Assembly (NCBI GenBank): GCA_947177165.1
Contig: CAMWTP010000004.1
Location: forward strand, 78,636 to 142,635
Direction of reading: 5' to 3'
DNA from: an uncultured Lachnospiraceae bacterium
GTDB taxonomy: Bacteria; Bacillota; Clostridia; Lachnospirales; Lachnospiraceae
DNA length: 64,000 bases
The translations under genes and the position numbers were made by a program. Positions 44,169-54,778 of the stretch are shown here, piece after piece; position 1 is the stretch's first letter; each line of letters begins with the position of its first letter. Under the pieces are notes generated by a model. That model ran no database searches and was not told the origin of the DNA. It saw only the letters and a list, made by a program, of their open reading frames with translations.

Positions 44169-46601
44169 TCAAATCTTATCCTCCAGCAGATCGGTCTCTG
44201 TCACTTTGCCGTCAGCAGAGATCCGGACCGTCTTGATTTCGAATGCGCCAAAGGTGAGCTTTACCTTATCCTCCAGTCCAAATACAGTGAGCGCCGTATC
44301 ACAGCTTTTTCCCACAGTCTCTACCAGACGCAGCACCATATCCCCGCTGCCGTCTTCCGCTTCTTTTAACACAGCTGCCAAAACGTTTTGTGCCTCCACG
44401 GAGAGGAAGGACGCACGCATGGGAAGCTCGCCCTGGTGGTAGGTTTCAAACAGGGCTGCCGGCTTTTCGTTCAGCATGCGGCTGCGCTCTACCGTCTTTG
44501 CTGTCTCCCAGCTCCCGTCATGAGGGTACATGCCCCACTGAAAACGCTGCACTCCCTGGTCCATATATACATACTCTAAATTATCATCCGGCACGTATGG
44601 CTCGTGATTGCAATAGATGGGACTGCGCAGCACAGTGAGGGAAATTTCCCTATGCTTTGCGGAGAAGCTGGACTTGCCGTCATTGAGCAGCGACAATCCC
44701 TGCTCAAGTGTATCAAGTCCGGGATTTGCTCCCTCCACATCCACAAAATTCTGCATCGGATACTCTTCTCCGTCAGGCTCTCTCTGGGAAACCCCATAGG
44801 GAATCTCACTGGTGGTGCGCATGTAGTTTAGATTCATCGGAAACTGCAGCTTTAACATTGAAAATCTCTCATGCCAGTCTACCATGGTCTTTACCCGGAC
44901 AAAATCCAGTTCCCGGTAAATATTATAATCCTGAACAATACGGGAACTGCCGTAGGTACTGGTGACACGGATCACACATTTTACGGGGCCTTTTTCCACA
45001 CATTTGACACTGGATGCCGTAAACTGTCCCGCCTTCGTGTCGAAGATGCGCACCGCATGAGCCCAGGTATCGTTTTGATCTTCGATCACCACCGGCACTG
45101 CCGCAGGTTCCCTGAAATACTCTGTCCCATCATTTTTCTTCCTGAATGAAGTGATATAACCGGTCGCTTCGTCAAAGGTGATGGAAAACCAGTCGTTCTC
45201 CGCATAGGTATCTGTACAGGTTACATCCGCAAAGGACTCAGACTGACCGCGGATTGCCAGACGAAAGGTTGCATACCCCATAGAAGGCAGATCCGCAACA
45301 AAACAAAGGCGTGTCCTGCCATTGCTGGAAGATGCGGACTGTGTCTTCTGCAAGGGAATCTGCCTGTCGTTTTCATCCAGCAAAACCATACCTTCCTTTA
45401 ACTCCGGACACTCCATCTCCACCTCAAATCTGCCGGAAAAGGCATTGGGGTTCACTACCACGATCGGTCTCATCCCCTCTTCCGCAGGAATATCAATGTG
45501 CCAGGAGATCGCCTGTACTGCGGCATTTAACCCCTTAGCGGCAATATCCAGGGCTGCGCCGTAGCTTTCCCGGGCATCATCATAAGCGGGCTCAATGGAT
45601 GTGCCTGCCATGATGTCGTGGAACTGGTTAAACAGCACATTTTTCCAGGCCTGTGTATATCGGGCAGCCGGGTAGCTTCCGATGGACATGTGCTTTGCCA
45701 TCACAGAAACCTTTTCCGCCATGATCAGACGGTTTTCTGCCAGACGGTTCCAGCGCTTCACACCAGAATGTACGCTGTAGCAGCCGCTTGCGTGGTGCAG
45801 CAGGTCTCCTGTCACAACCGGAAGCTCCTCACCGCGCTTTTTCACAGCTTCGAAGTACGCATCAGGATGGGAGAATTTTAACTCGGGCAGATCCTCCCGT
45901 TTGTTCAGATCCCGTATGGAATCCAGATTTCTCCTGGTGGGACCGCCGCCATGATTGCCCACGCCGTAAAAGCACATGGCAATGCCATCGCTTTGCTTGA
46001 TCTTTACGGCACAGCGGCGGATATGCTCTTCGATTTCTTCCGGCCAGGTGCAGTATTCATAAGGAATCCGAAAAGCCGTCACCTCAGATCCGTCCTTGGA
46101 GATCCAGCGGAAAGTTTCCCCTTCCAGCCCCTTTTCATGACAGCCCGGACGCATGAACACATAATTGTCCATGCCTGATTTTTTCAGAATCTGGGGCAGC
46201 ATCCCATGATGGCCGAAGCTGTCAACGTTATACCCTGTATGAGCGGTTACACCGAATTTTTCCCGGAAATAACGCTGGGCATACAGCCCCTGACGGACAA
46301 AGGATTCTCCGCCGGGTACGTTGCAGTCAGGCTGGACCCACCAGCCGCCCACGATGATCCATCTGCCTTCCCTGACTCTTTCACGGATCTCCTCAAACAT
46401 GGAGGGCTCATTTTCTTCCACCCACTCATAGCCGGCCGCTGTACTGCTGGTGAAGAAGAAGTCATCATACTCCTCCATACGATCCAGCGCGGAACGGAAA
46501 GTCGCCTTGATCTCCTGAAACCCTTCCTGCCATTGCCACTGCCACACCAGATCCAGATGTGCGTTTCCGATCATATATAATGTTTTATCCTTTTCTCTCA
46601 T
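44169..46601 (-). CDS. GH38 alpha-mannosidase (first of tandem pair)
   Basis: 810 aa, cytoplasmic. N-terminal GH38 barrel: zinc motif NAHLDLVW (residues 13-20), nucleophile Asp in NVDSFGHHGMLPQIL (about 125), then the middle three-helix bundle (RLAENRLIMAEKV, FHDIMAGTSIEPAYDD) and C-terminal beta domains. Removes alpha-linked mannose from the non-reducing end of oligosaccharides, or hydrolyses mannosylglycerate-like glycosides. Only 4 nt from the second GH38 gene, so they are translated together. The two proteins are clearly related but not a recent duplication. Confidence 0.9.
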   Translation of the reverse strand: MREKDKTLYMIGNAHLDLVWQWQWQEGFQEIKATFRSALDRMEEYDDFFFTSSTAAGYEWVEENEPSMFEEIRERVREGRWIIVGGWWVQPDCNVPGGESFVRQGLYAQRYFREKFGVTAHTGYNVDSFGHHGMLPQILKKSGMDNYVFMRPGCHEKGLEGETFRWISKDGSEVTAFRIPYEYCTWPEEIEEHIRRCAVKIKQSDGIAMCFYGVGNHGGGPTRRNLDSIRDLNKREDLPELKFSHPDAYFEAVKKRGEELPVVTGDLLHHASGCYSVHSGVKRWNRLAENRLIMAEKVSVMAKHMSIGSYPAARYTQAWKNVLFNQFHDIMAGTSIEPAYDDARESYGAALDIAAKGLNAAVQAISWHIDIPAEEGMRPIVVVNPNAFSGRFEVEMECPELKEGMVLLDENDRQIPLQKTQSASSSNGRTRLCFVADLPSMGYATFRLAIRGQSESFADVTCTDTYAENDWFSITFDEATGYITSFRKKNDGTEYFREPAAVPVVIEDQNDTWAHAVRIFDTKAGQFTASSVKCVEKGPVKCVIRVTSTYGSSRIVQDYNIYRELDFVRVKTMVDWHERFSMLKLQFPMNLNYMRTTSEIPYGVSQREPDGEEYPMQNFVDVEGANPGLDTLEQGLSLLNDGKSSFSAKHREISLTVLRSPIYCNHEPYVPDDNLEYVYMDQGVQRFQWGMYPHDGSWETAKTVERSRMLNEKPAALFETYHQGELPMRASFLSVEAQNVLAAVLKEAEDGSGDMVLRLVETVGKSCDTALTVFGLEDKVKLTFGAFEIKTVRISADGKVTETDLLEDKI

Positions 46602-46605
46602 TCTC

Positions 46606-49059
46606 CTAATCCTTCCATTCCAATAAATTCACGATCTCTGCACGTTCCCCTCCCTGAATGATCTTCAGTGTCAGAATCTCATACTTTCCGATCGCAACCG
46701 GGTAGCTGTATTGCCCTACCCTCACCTGACACGCTGTTGCTATTCCTTCACACTCCAGCAGACGCACGATCACAGCCTCGTCATCCTCACACTTCTTCAT
46801 CAGTACGAGTCTGACATTCTCCTGATCCACACCGGCAAAACTGCGGTTCTCCGCCTTCTGTATCCCCCTGTGGGCGCTGTCCGCCAGGTAAAAACAGGAG
46901 CCGTGGAGCTTCTCTGCCATGCGGTACATTTCCGCTTTGGAAAGCCTTCTCTGATGCGGCCTTAACACCAGGAAGAAGGTTGTCTCTCCCTGATCCATGT
47001 ACTGATAGCTTTCGACCTCATTCTCCCAGTCCGGATCGCAGCTGCCCTGAGCATAGATGGCGCTGCGGCAGAGCGTCAGCTGCAGTGCTCCGTTGTCCAT
47101 GTTAAAGGCATATTTGCCGTCGTTTGCAATATATAAGCCTGCCCCCTCCTCATCCGTCACATCCACGAAGCGCTGCATGAAATATTCTGCACTGTCATCT
47201 GCCGAGATCTCTCTTTTACAGATGCCATAAGCCGTCTCCGCTTCGGTATATCTGTGTGATGTACCCAGCGGATAAGCAGCTTTTAACAGTGTCCATCTGT
47301 GGTTATAGTTCAGGCGGTTTTCCACCCGCAGCTCCCTCTCCTTCGCCCCAAGCGAGTACAGCTGCTCTAACAAAGTTGCGCCCAGACGGCTGCGGACACG
47401 GATCACTTCCCGGATCGGACCGCTCTCCACCTTGTCGATGGAGACGAAAGTAAACTGCTCCTGGGTCTTCCCGTATTTCCTGTTCTGCAGACCGCCCCAT
47501 GCGTCTCTCTGATCCAGATACACCTGAATGCGGACCGGCCCTGTCAGGGAATCATAGCCGGTATCTTTGTCAATCAGGGAAACGAGTTCACCGGTTTCGG
47601 CTGCAAACCTGGCACAGATCATTTCGTTTTCCAGCACCAGCGTTTCCGGATTCAGGATCTCCATCTGATTGTTATGGCATAGCGCAGGCTCTCTATTGAC
47701 TGTCCGGTAAACGGCAAAACCGCAGGACGGAATCTGTGCCCGGAAAACAAATCTCCGCCTGCCGCCCAGAGTAGTATGGCGAACCTTGGCGTCTGTGTGG
47801 ATCCGCTGGTAAGGAATCTCCTCGCCTGCCGGATCAAGCAGCGTTAACGGCGCCTGACAGAACCACTCCAGCTCTGCCTCCACCAGATCGTCAAAATCCT
47901 GCCCGCCCGTATGAAACAGCAGTAATGGAAACCCTTCGCCTGTGGTATCCATCAGATTCGCCATGTTCTGTACCGCCAGCGCCCGAATGCTGCCGGCTTC
48001 CGCACAGGCAAGTCCCAGCTGCATCACAGCCTCCTCCCTGGCGGATTTGATGATCGTGCCGCCCATGGTATCATGGAACTGGTTAAACAGCACATTCTTC
48101 CAGAGCTTCTCCATCTGACCGGTCTGTCTCATCCAGCCACAGCCCATCAGGTATGCCATGGACATTAACGTGTCCGCCTCTATCAGTCTGGTTTCTGCCA
48201 GACGGTTCTTTTGCTTAAAAGCGCCGTCATTGGCATAACAGCCTTCGTTTACATTCTCAAAAGCACCAGTCCGCACCGGCAGTTTCCAGTCCCTGATATC
48301 TTCCAGAAATTCCGTATAATTGGAGAACTTTAAATGCACATCTGCATGCTCATCAGAAAAACTGTTCTCCAGCGCCCGGATACTCTGAATGTTCTCTATG
48401 GTAGGTCCGCCGCCGTGGTTGCCCACACCGTAACAGCAGACCATCCTGTCATACCCTTTGGTCCGCTCCAATGTCACGTTGATATTCTTTACCGTGGGAT
48501 CGTGAAACCATGTGGTATACTCTGCCGGCAGACTGATGGCATTTACATGGCTGCCGTCCTCGCTCTCCCATGTAAATACAGGCGTATCCAGGCGGGGACG
48601 CATAAACACATAGGCATCCATGCCGCTCTTTTTCAGGATTTGAGGCAGACTGGGGTTATGCCCGAAACTGTCTACGTTGGAACCTGTTTTCGCGATTTTG
48701 CCAAACCGGCTCTTCAAATACCGCTGCCCGTAAAGTCCTTCCCGCACAAAAGCTTCTCCGCAGGGCAGGATGCAGTCCGGCTCCAGAAACCAGCCGCCTG
48801 CAAGTTCCCATCTCCCCTCCTTCACACGCTGCCTGATCTCCTCAAACATCTCCGGAAGCAGTTCCTCGATCCATTCAAAAAAGACAGTGGAGGTGCTGCT
48901 GAATTGAAAATCCTCAAATTCGTTCATTCTCTCAAGCACAGATGCATAAGTGGATTTTACCTCCTGCATCCCCTCCTCCCAAGTCCAGAACCACACCGGA
49001 TCGATGTGGGAATTTCCAATCATATATAGTTCTTTCCTATGTCTTTCTTTTCTTTTCAT
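46606..49059 (-). CDS. GH38 alpha-mannosidase (second of tandem pair)
   Basis: 817 aa from the ATG at 49059 (AGAGGG upstream); the frame is open 52 codons further up without support. Zinc motif NSHIDPVWFW (about residues 14-23), catalytic Asp in NVDSFGHNPSLPQIL, FHDTMGGTIIKSARE in the bundle, and C-terminal beta domains. It shares the layout of its neighbour, but differs in loops and in the middle of the barrel, suggesting different linkage or aglycone preference. Precedes GH38-1 and lies after the metallo-hydrolase with a 100-nt gap that may hold a secondary promoter. Confidence 0.9.
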   Translation of the reverse strand: MKRKERHRKELYMIGNSHIDPVWFWTWEEGMQEVKSTYASVLERMNEFEDFQFSSTSTVFFEWIEELLPEMFEEIRQRVKEGRWELAGGWFLEPDCILPCGEAFVREGLYGQRYLKSRFGKIAKTGSNVDSFGHNPSLPQILKKSGMDAYVFMRPRLDTPVFTWESEDGSHVNAISLPAEYTTWFHDPTVKNINVTLERTKGYDRMVCCYGVGNHGGGPTIENIQSIRALENSFSDEHADVHLKFSNYTEFLEDIRDWKLPVRTGAFENVNEGCYANDGAFKQKNRLAETRLIEADTLMSMAYLMGCGWMRQTGQMEKLWKNVLFNQFHDTMGGTIIKSAREEAVMQLGLACAEAGSIRALAVQNMANLMDTTGEGFPLLLFHTGGQDFDDLVEAELEWFCQAPLTLLDPAGEEIPYQRIHTDAKVRHTTLGGRRRFVFRAQIPSCGFAVYRTVNREPALCHNNQMEILNPETLVLENEMICARFAAETGELVSLIDKDTGYDSLTGPVRIQVYLDQRDAWGGLQNRKYGKTQEQFTFVSIDKVESGPIREVIRVRSRLGATLLEQLYSLGAKERELRVENRLNYNHRWTLLKAAYPLGTSHRYTEAETAYGICKREISADDSAEYFMQRFVDVTDEEGAGLYIANDGKYAFNMDNGALQLTLCRSAIYAQGSCDPDWENEVESYQYMDQGETTFFLVLRPHQRRLSKAEMYRMAEKLHGSCFYLADSAHRGIQKAENRSFAGVDQENVRLVLMKKCEDDEAVIVRLLECEGIATACQVRVGQYSYPVAIGKYEILTLKIIQGGERAEIVNLLEWKD

Positions 49060-49159
49060 GAAAGAGCCCTCTTTCCTTTCTGTAAATATCGTATTGCAGT
49101 TGTCCGCACACCTGCCACCGTGAGATTCAACGTCATCGCTATTGGATTTTTTATAGTAT

Positions 49160-49879
49160 TTAATAATGGTACTCCTCAAAAAAAGTCTTAAACCACGGAT
49201 TGTAGTAATTGGCAAAAGCCATCTTTGCTTCCTTTAATCTCTGGTCCGCGTCCGCGATCAGCTGTGCATTCACATGGCCAAAAGTATAAAAATCATAATG
49301 TCTTGCCGTGATCTTGTCCAGAGTTTGAATCCATGCCGCCTCATTGGATCCGATCTTCTCGCTGAAACCACCCCAGACTGCATCGCCCGCAATGAGAAGA
49401 TGATACTCTCCCGCTGTCACATCAAAACTGACAGACCCCATTGTATGGCCAGGCGTATAGATTGCTTCTGCTGTCAGACCTTCCCCCTGCCAGAGATCAC
49501 CCTCCTTGATCTTTCCATCCACTTTACAGGGCGTGGATTCTGTGCCATACAGGATTGCCGCCGAAGTTTTTAGGGAGTCGCCTGTCTCCACCTGTCCGAT
49601 ATCCTTCTCGTGTAAAAACAGCCTGCATCCATACTCCTCCTTCCACAAGTGCGCCGCTCCCACATGGTCATAATGCCCATGTGTACCCAGAATCCATCTG
49701 ATGTCTGCCGGGTCGGCTCCCGCCTTCCGGACATTCTCTTTGATCTGCCCATATCCTTCCGGCGTTCCGCAGTCAATCAGAAACCACCCTTGTGTTCCCT
49801 TTAACAGATAGACAGTGGCGTCAAAAAAGTGTGTCAGCCCAGGACCGCCCACCTGGTAAATATTATGTAAAAGTTTCAT
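49160..49879 (-). CDS. Metallo-beta-lactamase-fold hydrolase
   Basis: 239 aa from the ATG at 49879, which overlaps the stop codon of the ROK gene as ATGA and has GGAGG 10 nt upstream. Metal motif HGHYDH (of GTHGHYDHVGAAHLW), third His in YTPGHTMGSVSF, the bridging Asp in IAGDAVWGG and last His in FGHVN. It belongs to the glyoxalase-II-like group with thioester, lactone and phosphodiester hydrolases. In a sugar operon a lactonase or glyoxalase role (methylglyoxal from DHAP) is possible but is inference. Confidence 0.85.
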   Translation of the reverse strand: MKLLHNIYQVGGPGLTHFFDATVYLLKGTQGWFLIDCGTPEGYGQIKENVRKAGADPADIRWILGTHGHYDHVGAAHLWKEEYGCRLFLHEKDIGQVETGDSLKTSAAILYGTESTPCKVDGKIKEGDLWQGEGLTAEAIYTPGHTMGSVSFDVTAGEYHLLIAGDAVWGGFSEKIGSNEAAWIQTLDKITARHYDFYTFGHVNAQLIADADQRLKEAKMAFANYYNPWFKTFFEEYHY

Positions 49880-50916
49880 CCTGCACATACCTCCGTTGTT
49901 CTTGTCCCCACCATATCATAAAACTGAAAACTGCCCCGTTCATACAGATCATGGTAGGCTTTGATCCCCACTGAAATCGCCGCATAGTCTCCGATCATCT
50001 CTCCCAGACTGGCCGGTACGATCCTGCATGCCTTTCTGGAAGCTGCCAGTGCTTCCCTCTCCAGAACCCGGTACATTTCCTTATCCAGAACTTCCTTTTG
50101 TCTGCCGTAAATACTGCCGATCACAATGAGCTGGGGATTTAAGATATCGATCAGCACGGAAAGCCCCCTTCCCAGATACCTTCCTACAATGTCATAGATC
50201 TCTGCTGCCAGCGGATCGCCTGCATGGAGCGCATCTGCAATCGATTTGCCTGATATGGTATCCAGCTGGTCCTCGCTCTGACAAAACAGAGGCGGATTTC
50301 CTGACCGGATCGCCTCCAGCGCTTTCATTCTGCCAAGGCTTGCAATCCCGCCGCCGCTGCAAAAACCTTCAAAGGATCCGTTCTTCCCGTATCCGTAAGG
50401 GCCGTCATCCTCCAGGCGGATATGCCCGACCTCCCCTGCCAGCCCGCAGCTTCCGCTGTAGAGCTCATTGTTCAAGATCAGACCTGCCCCCATGCCGGTT
50501 CCGAAAGTGAGAAAGATCATATTCCTGCTGCCCCTGCCCGCTCCCATGGACCACTCGGCCAGGGCGCAGGCATCTGCATCATTCTGAATCATAACCGGCA
50601 CGCCAAAGCTTTTGTTTAACGGGGTGAACACGTCCGCATGATCCCATCCCGGAAGGTTCGGCGGTGCCATGATCAGTCCTTTTTCCGCATCCAGCGGGCC
50701 GCCGCAGGAGATGCCGATGGACATCAGCCTCCACTCGGGATGCTCCCTCAGTTTGTCCGCAATGATGCAGATGAAGCTCTGCATGGCATTATCAAAACAT
50801 TCCCTGTCCGTCTCCATCCTGACTTTATCCAGAAATTCGATCTCCTTCTCCCTCATATGCGCAAAAGAAACCGCACACTTTGTTCCTCCAATATCAATTC
50901 CCGCAACTACTTTCAT
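49876..50916 (-). CDS. ROK-family sugar kinase
   Basis: 346 aa, no DNA-binding domain, so a kinase and not a repressor. N-terminal ATP loop GIDIGGTKCAV (residues 6-16), QNDADACALAEW, GTGMGAGLI, and the GEVGHIRL stretch. The usual zinc-binding CxCGxxGC of glucokinases is replaced here by YGKNGSFEGFCSGG, so zinc is probably not bound. It may phosphorylate glucose, mannose or N-acetylmannosamine freed by the glycosidases. AGGAGG precedes the ATG, and the gene overlaps GH2 by 23 bp. Confidence 0.87.
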   Translation of the reverse strand: MKVVAGIDIGGTKCAVSFAHMREKEIEFLDKVRMETDRECFDNAMQSFICIIADKLREHPEWRLMSIGISCGGPLDAEKGLIMAPPNLPGWDHADVFTPLNKSFGVPVMIQNDADACALAEWSMGAGRGSRNMIFLTFGTGMGAGLILNNELYSGSCGLAGEVGHIRLEDDGPYGYGKNGSFEGFCSGGGIASLGRMKALEAIRSGNPPLFCQSEDQLDTISGKSIADALHAGDPLAAEIYDIVGRYLGRGLSVLIDILNPQLIVIGSIYGRQKEVLDKEMYRVLEREALAASRKACRIVPASLGEMIGDYAAISVGIKAYHDLYERGSFQFYDMVGTRTTEVCAG

Positions 50917-53416
50917 CTGCTCTCCCTCCTAGATTCAACGCTTCCGCTTCTGCCTGTTCCAGACTGCCTTCTGCCCTGATCAGTCTCTTCTCCCCGGGCA
51001 GAATGCTCAGATAATTATCCTCCCAGTAGACGGGCGCTCCCTCTTCTTTCTTTAAAAACACATACAGAGCAGCAATCTCACCGACATTGGTAATCCGGAC
51101 GGCTCCCTTTTCTTTTTTTATTTTCAGCACAGGCTTCTCTGTCCGAAATACCTCTCCCAGATCACCAGACAGCGTAAACAGATACTCATTATCCGCCAGC
51201 ACGCTCCCCTCTGCACGGTGCCTCAGTCCAAGCCGCAGCAAGACCAGCATATGAGGAGTTTCTTCCAGCTCCCAGCAAAAGATCCCCGCCTCGCAGGCTT
51301 TGCTCGCTACTTCACTCAGGCTGTAGCTTTCCTCTTTTAAAAGCCTGCCCTTCAGCGTCCACAGCTGTGCTGTAACGGTATAGCCGCCGTCTGCGTCCCT
51401 CTCTGTCTCAGGCAGGTTTCCGGCCGCATAGAGAGCTGCCCTCAGTTCCCTCTTTCCTGCAAGGGAAGCACTGTCAAAGGAGGCGCTTACCATCCACGGG
51501 GCATAAACCCTGCGCACCCCATAGTAAACCGGTTTGGGATTGCCATAGTAATCCAGTGCAGAGGTACAAAACAGATTGGGATAGGGCTCGTTAAACTGCC
51601 ACGGAAACATACCGCTGCAGCGGAAAGCCCTGCGCCTGTTGCACTCCATGGCGTATTTCAAGCCTTCATACTGCATGTACTGGCTGGCACGGCGAATCTG
51701 TTCCACATCGGTCAGATTACCGCCAAAGGTTTTCTGAACCAACGGCTCGTTGTTCCACCATGCGCCCCTGTGGAAATAAACCGGGTTGTCCTTGGACGCA
51801 GGCAGCAGATGCTCCGGCGCCACATTCCGGTAAAGCGCTCTCGCGCTGGTCATTCCCTCCACCCCAAACTCTGAGTGCATCAGGCAGGTTCCCTTATTGT
51901 ACAGCTCATAATGTCTCTCCAGTCCCTGGTGCTCCCACGGTCCGTGCACATCGTACATCTGATCCGGATACCTTTCCAGATTTTCAAACGAGTTCAGGAA
52001 TACTCCGCCCGAAGGGGAGGTTGGCAGCCATTTGCGTTTGGGATCCCACCGCTGAACCGCATCCCCTATGACTTTTATCAGCGGATCGTTTTCATCGATC
52101 GGGGTTCCGTCATCGTACTGCAGCTCATTGCCGCCGCACCAGACTGCCAGCGCTGTGTGGTTGCGCTTCAGTTTGACGATAACCTCCGCCTGCTCTTTTA
52201 ACAGTTTCCTGTAGCTTTCTGCCCAGGAGGGCTTATTGTCGATACCGGAGCTGGAAAGACTGAACTCCTGCCATACCAAAATGCCTGCACGGGCACACAT
52301 TTCATAGAAGGAATCCCTCTCGATCAGGCCTCCGCCCCAGACCCGGAACACATTGATCCCCGCCTCCCTGGCCAGACGGATCAAATGCGCCATCTTTTCT
52401 GTGGAAACTGCTCCGTAAAAGAGATCCGCAGGTACCCAGTTGTAGCCGTTCATAAATACGGTTCTGCCGTTTAATCTCATGAGAAAGCGTCCTCTGTTTC
52501 CTGTGACACCCTCATTTTGTACAAATTCTATTTCCCTGATCCCGCGTTTTGCAGTGCGGATGTCCGAAAGATCCCTTTGCCTGTCAAACAGCTCCAGCCT
52601 GACCTCATATTCAAAAGCCTCCCCCTGTCCGTTGCACCACCAGAGACGGGGATCCTTTATCGTCAATTCACAGAAAAAATTGTCCTGTCCGACAACACCG
52701 GTTATCTGCTGCTCTCCAAATGAAAACTTATATGTGCAGCCTTCTGCCTGCTGCGTCCAAACCTGTACCGTAACCTTTGCCGCTTCCCTGGAAACCAGAC
52801 AGGTGTCAATCAGCCAGTCCCTGATCACGGCCTCCCCGGTAATCTTGAGATACACCTCCTGCCAGATACCCTGATGAACCATTCTGGGACAGAAATCCCA
52901 CCAGTAAGTCATTCTGGACTTGTTGGTGGATACCAGACTGGTCTTTCCTACCTGTGGCTGCTCGAAAGGAGCCGGTTCGATCACCACAGCAATCAGATTC
53001 GTCTCCCCGTAAATCAGACGCTCACTCACGTCGCAGCTCCACGGAAGATACATCCCTTCCTGCTTTCCTGCCGGGCATCCGTTGACAAATATTTCAGAAG
53101 CATAATCAATCCCTTCAAAATAAAGTCCGATCTTTCTACCTCTTGCCTCCTTTGGTATAAAGATCTCCTTGCGATACACCCATGTTCTGGCAGAAGCCCA
53201 TTCTCCCAGCTTGGTATTGCATTCATAATGAGGATCGGGAATCATTCCGTTTGCCGCCAGATCATGCATGACGCTGCCTGGTATCGTCGCCTGGTACCAC
53301 CAACGCACATCGCCAGTGCCAGGTTTGACAGAATCGCGCCATACCCAATCCATCCCCACAAATTCCTTCATTTTCCAGTCGCTGCCGTTTAGGCTGATTT
53401 TTTCCGCTGCATTCAT
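50894..53416 (-). CDS. GH2 beta-mannosidase-like enzyme
   Basis: 840 aa, no signal peptide. N-terminal jelly-roll sugar-binding domain (about 1-185), immunoglobulin-like domain, and a GH2 barrel with FRVWGGGLIE (357-366), acid/base Glu431 in WCGGNE and nucleophile Glu516 in MHSEFG. These motifs are those of the beta-mannosidase / exo-glucosaminidase branch rather than beta-galactosidases. It would release beta-linked mannose (or a related sugar) inside the cell, matching the alpha-mannosidases downstream. Overlaps the ROK kinase gene. AGGAG precedes the ATG. Confidence 0.87.
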   Translation of the reverse strand: MNAAEKISLNGSDWKMKEFVGMDWVWRDSVKPGTGDVRWWYQATIPGSVMHDLAANGMIPDPHYECNTKLGEWASARTWVYRKEIFIPKEARGRKIGLYFEGIDYASEIFVNGCPAGKQEGMYLPWSCDVSERLIYGETNLIAVVIEPAPFEQPQVGKTSLVSTNKSRMTYWWDFCPRMVHQGIWQEVYLKITGEAVIRDWLIDTCLVSREAAKVTVQVWTQQAEGCTYKFSFGEQQITGVVGQDNFFCELTIKDPRLWWCNGQGEAFEYEVRLELFDRQRDLSDIRTAKRGIREIEFVQNEGVTGNRGRFLMRLNGRTVFMNGYNWVPADLFYGAVSTEKMAHLIRLAREAGINVFRVWGGGLIERDSFYEMCARAGILVWQEFSLSSSGIDNKPSWAESYRKLLKEQAEVIVKLKRNHTALAVWCGGNELQYDDGTPIDENDPLIKVIGDAVQRWDPKRKWLPTSPSGGVFLNSFENLERYPDQMYDVHGPWEHQGLERHYELYNKGTCLMHSEFGVEGMTSARALYRNVAPEHLLPASKDNPVYFHRGAWWNNEPLVQKTFGGNLTDVEQIRRASQYMQYEGLKYAMECNRRRAFRCSGMFPWQFNEPYPNLFCTSALDYYGNPKPVYYGVRRVYAPWMVSASFDSASLAGKRELRAALYAAGNLPETERDADGGYTVTAQLWTLKGRLLKEESYSLSEVASKACEAGIFCWELEETPHMLVLLRLGLRHRAEGSVLADNEYLFTLSGDLGEVFRTEKPVLKIKKEKGAVRITNVGEIAALYVFLKKEEGAPVYWEDNYLSILPGEKRLIRAEGSLEQAEAEALNLGGRADESSCGN

Positions 53417-53459
53417 TCTGACTCCTGCGCCCCTCTCCTATGAAATGTTCTGTCCTATA

Positions 53460-54755
53460 TCAGAATGCGGCTTCCAGCGCCCTGACCGCCATCATGGCCG
53501 CCCCTGCTGCCGCCTCTTCCTTCCATTCCCCAAATTCCACCGGCATGCCGAACAACCGCTCCACTTCCTGCGTCAAAAGCCTGTTTTTGCGAATGCCGTT
53601 GCCGCTGGCAGCAATCCTTCTGCGCCCCTTGCGCAGCTTCGGCGGAAACTCCAGATACAGCTGGTACAATTCCTGCGCCATACCTGTCACATAAGCCTTC
53701 AACAAATCCGAAGGATGGAAATTCTCCTCTGTCAGATTCTGCACGCTTCCATAGCTGTCATCTTTTCCCCTGACACCATAAAGGCCGGGGTTGACAACCA
53801 GCGTTGTCTCCTCTGCAGCCATTCCCAAAGCTGTCATCTTTTCGTAGGCATCAATCTTCGCACCCGTGAACAGCTCCACCGTCTCCTCAATAAAAGCCGC
53901 AAGCTTCTCATAAACCTTCCCGCCGTTTACCGATGCCTGCACATAGAGATAACCCTGCCGGGTAAACGGCCTGATCTCTCCCGTCTGTATGGATTCCAGC
54001 TGTGTGTGCATCACAGAAACCTGTGCCCCGGTTCCGACGTTGACGCTGACCGCGCAGCCGTCCTCTCCGGCAGCTGCATAGAAGCTGGCCTGATTGTCCC
54101 CAACTGCCGGCATCACCGGTATATTGCGATAAACCCCTTCCGCCTTACCGTATGCCGCAGTCTGCGGATAAAATCGGATATCCACCCCTGCCGCTTTCAA
54201 CGCGTCAAAGTCAAACGCCCCCGCAGAGAGATCAAATCCCCCAAAACTTGCTGCAAGACTGCAGTCTGTTCTGGTCTCTGACAGACCGCACAGCCGCATT
54301 ACCAGATAATCCCCGATATTTACCATACCGGCGGCCCTGGCAGGAATCTCCCCCATTTTGTCCAGTACGAAGTGGGTTACGGTTCCATAGCCTGTATACA
54401 TCGGATAGCCGGTCTTTCCAGAAAGCCATTCTGCAGCCTCCATCCCTTCAAAAAGCTTCTTCCCGCATGTTTCTTTCCATGTATAGTAAGGTGAAACCGC
54501 CATCCCCTCCTGATCCACGTACAAAATGCCATGCATCTGTGCAGACACGCCGATCACGTCTATGTCTGTATTCCGTTCCAGAAACCAATCCAGTTTTTCT
54601 TTCACCACAGACACGATCCAGTCTGCATCCTGCCGGAAAACCCCTTCCAGAAACCGGTTGGGAACGCTGACGCTCTCCTGTATCCTGCCGCTTTCCTGGT
54701 CATACAGGACCAGGCAGATCGAGGTCGTTCCAATGTCTATTCCAATAGCTTTCAC
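53460..54755 (-). CDS. FGGY-family carbohydrate kinase (second of two), sedoheptulokinase-like
   Basis: 431 aa, starting with GTG at 54755, which follows GGGAGG by 7 nt. ATP loop GIDIGTTSICLV (residues 4-15), SAQMHGILYVD, a GDNQASFYAAAG metal/substrate stretch, VNVGTGAQVSV, and an ASGNGIRKN phosphate loop near residue 380. The pattern recalls sedoheptulo- or other ketulokinases (SHK type), which are shorter than xylulokinases. Its partner enzyme (isomerase, transaldolase) is not nearby. Lies between GH2 and GH36 with short gaps. Confidence 0.85.
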   Translation of the reverse strand: MKAIGIDIGTTSICLVLYDQESGRIQESVSVPNRFLEGVFRQDADWIVSVVKEKLDWFLERNTDIDVIGVSAQMHGILYVDQEGMAVSPYYTWKETCGKKLFEGMEAAEWLSGKTGYPMYTGYGTVTHFVLDKMGEIPARAAGMVNIGDYLVMRLCGLSETRTDCSLAASFGGFDLSAGAFDFDALKAAGVDIRFYPQTAAYGKAEGVYRNIPVMPAVGDNQASFYAAAGEDGCAVSVNVGTGAQVSVMHTQLESIQTGEIRPFTRQGYLYVQASVNGGKVYEKLAAFIEETVELFTGAKIDAYEKMTALGMAAEETTLVVNPGLYGVRGKDDSYGSVQNLTEENFHPSDLLKAYVTGMAQELYQLYLEFPPKLRKGRRRIAASGNGIRKNRLLTQEVERLFGMPVEFGEWKEEAAAGAAMMAVRALEAAF

Positions 54756-54778
54756 GACAATTCCTCCCACATGCTGTA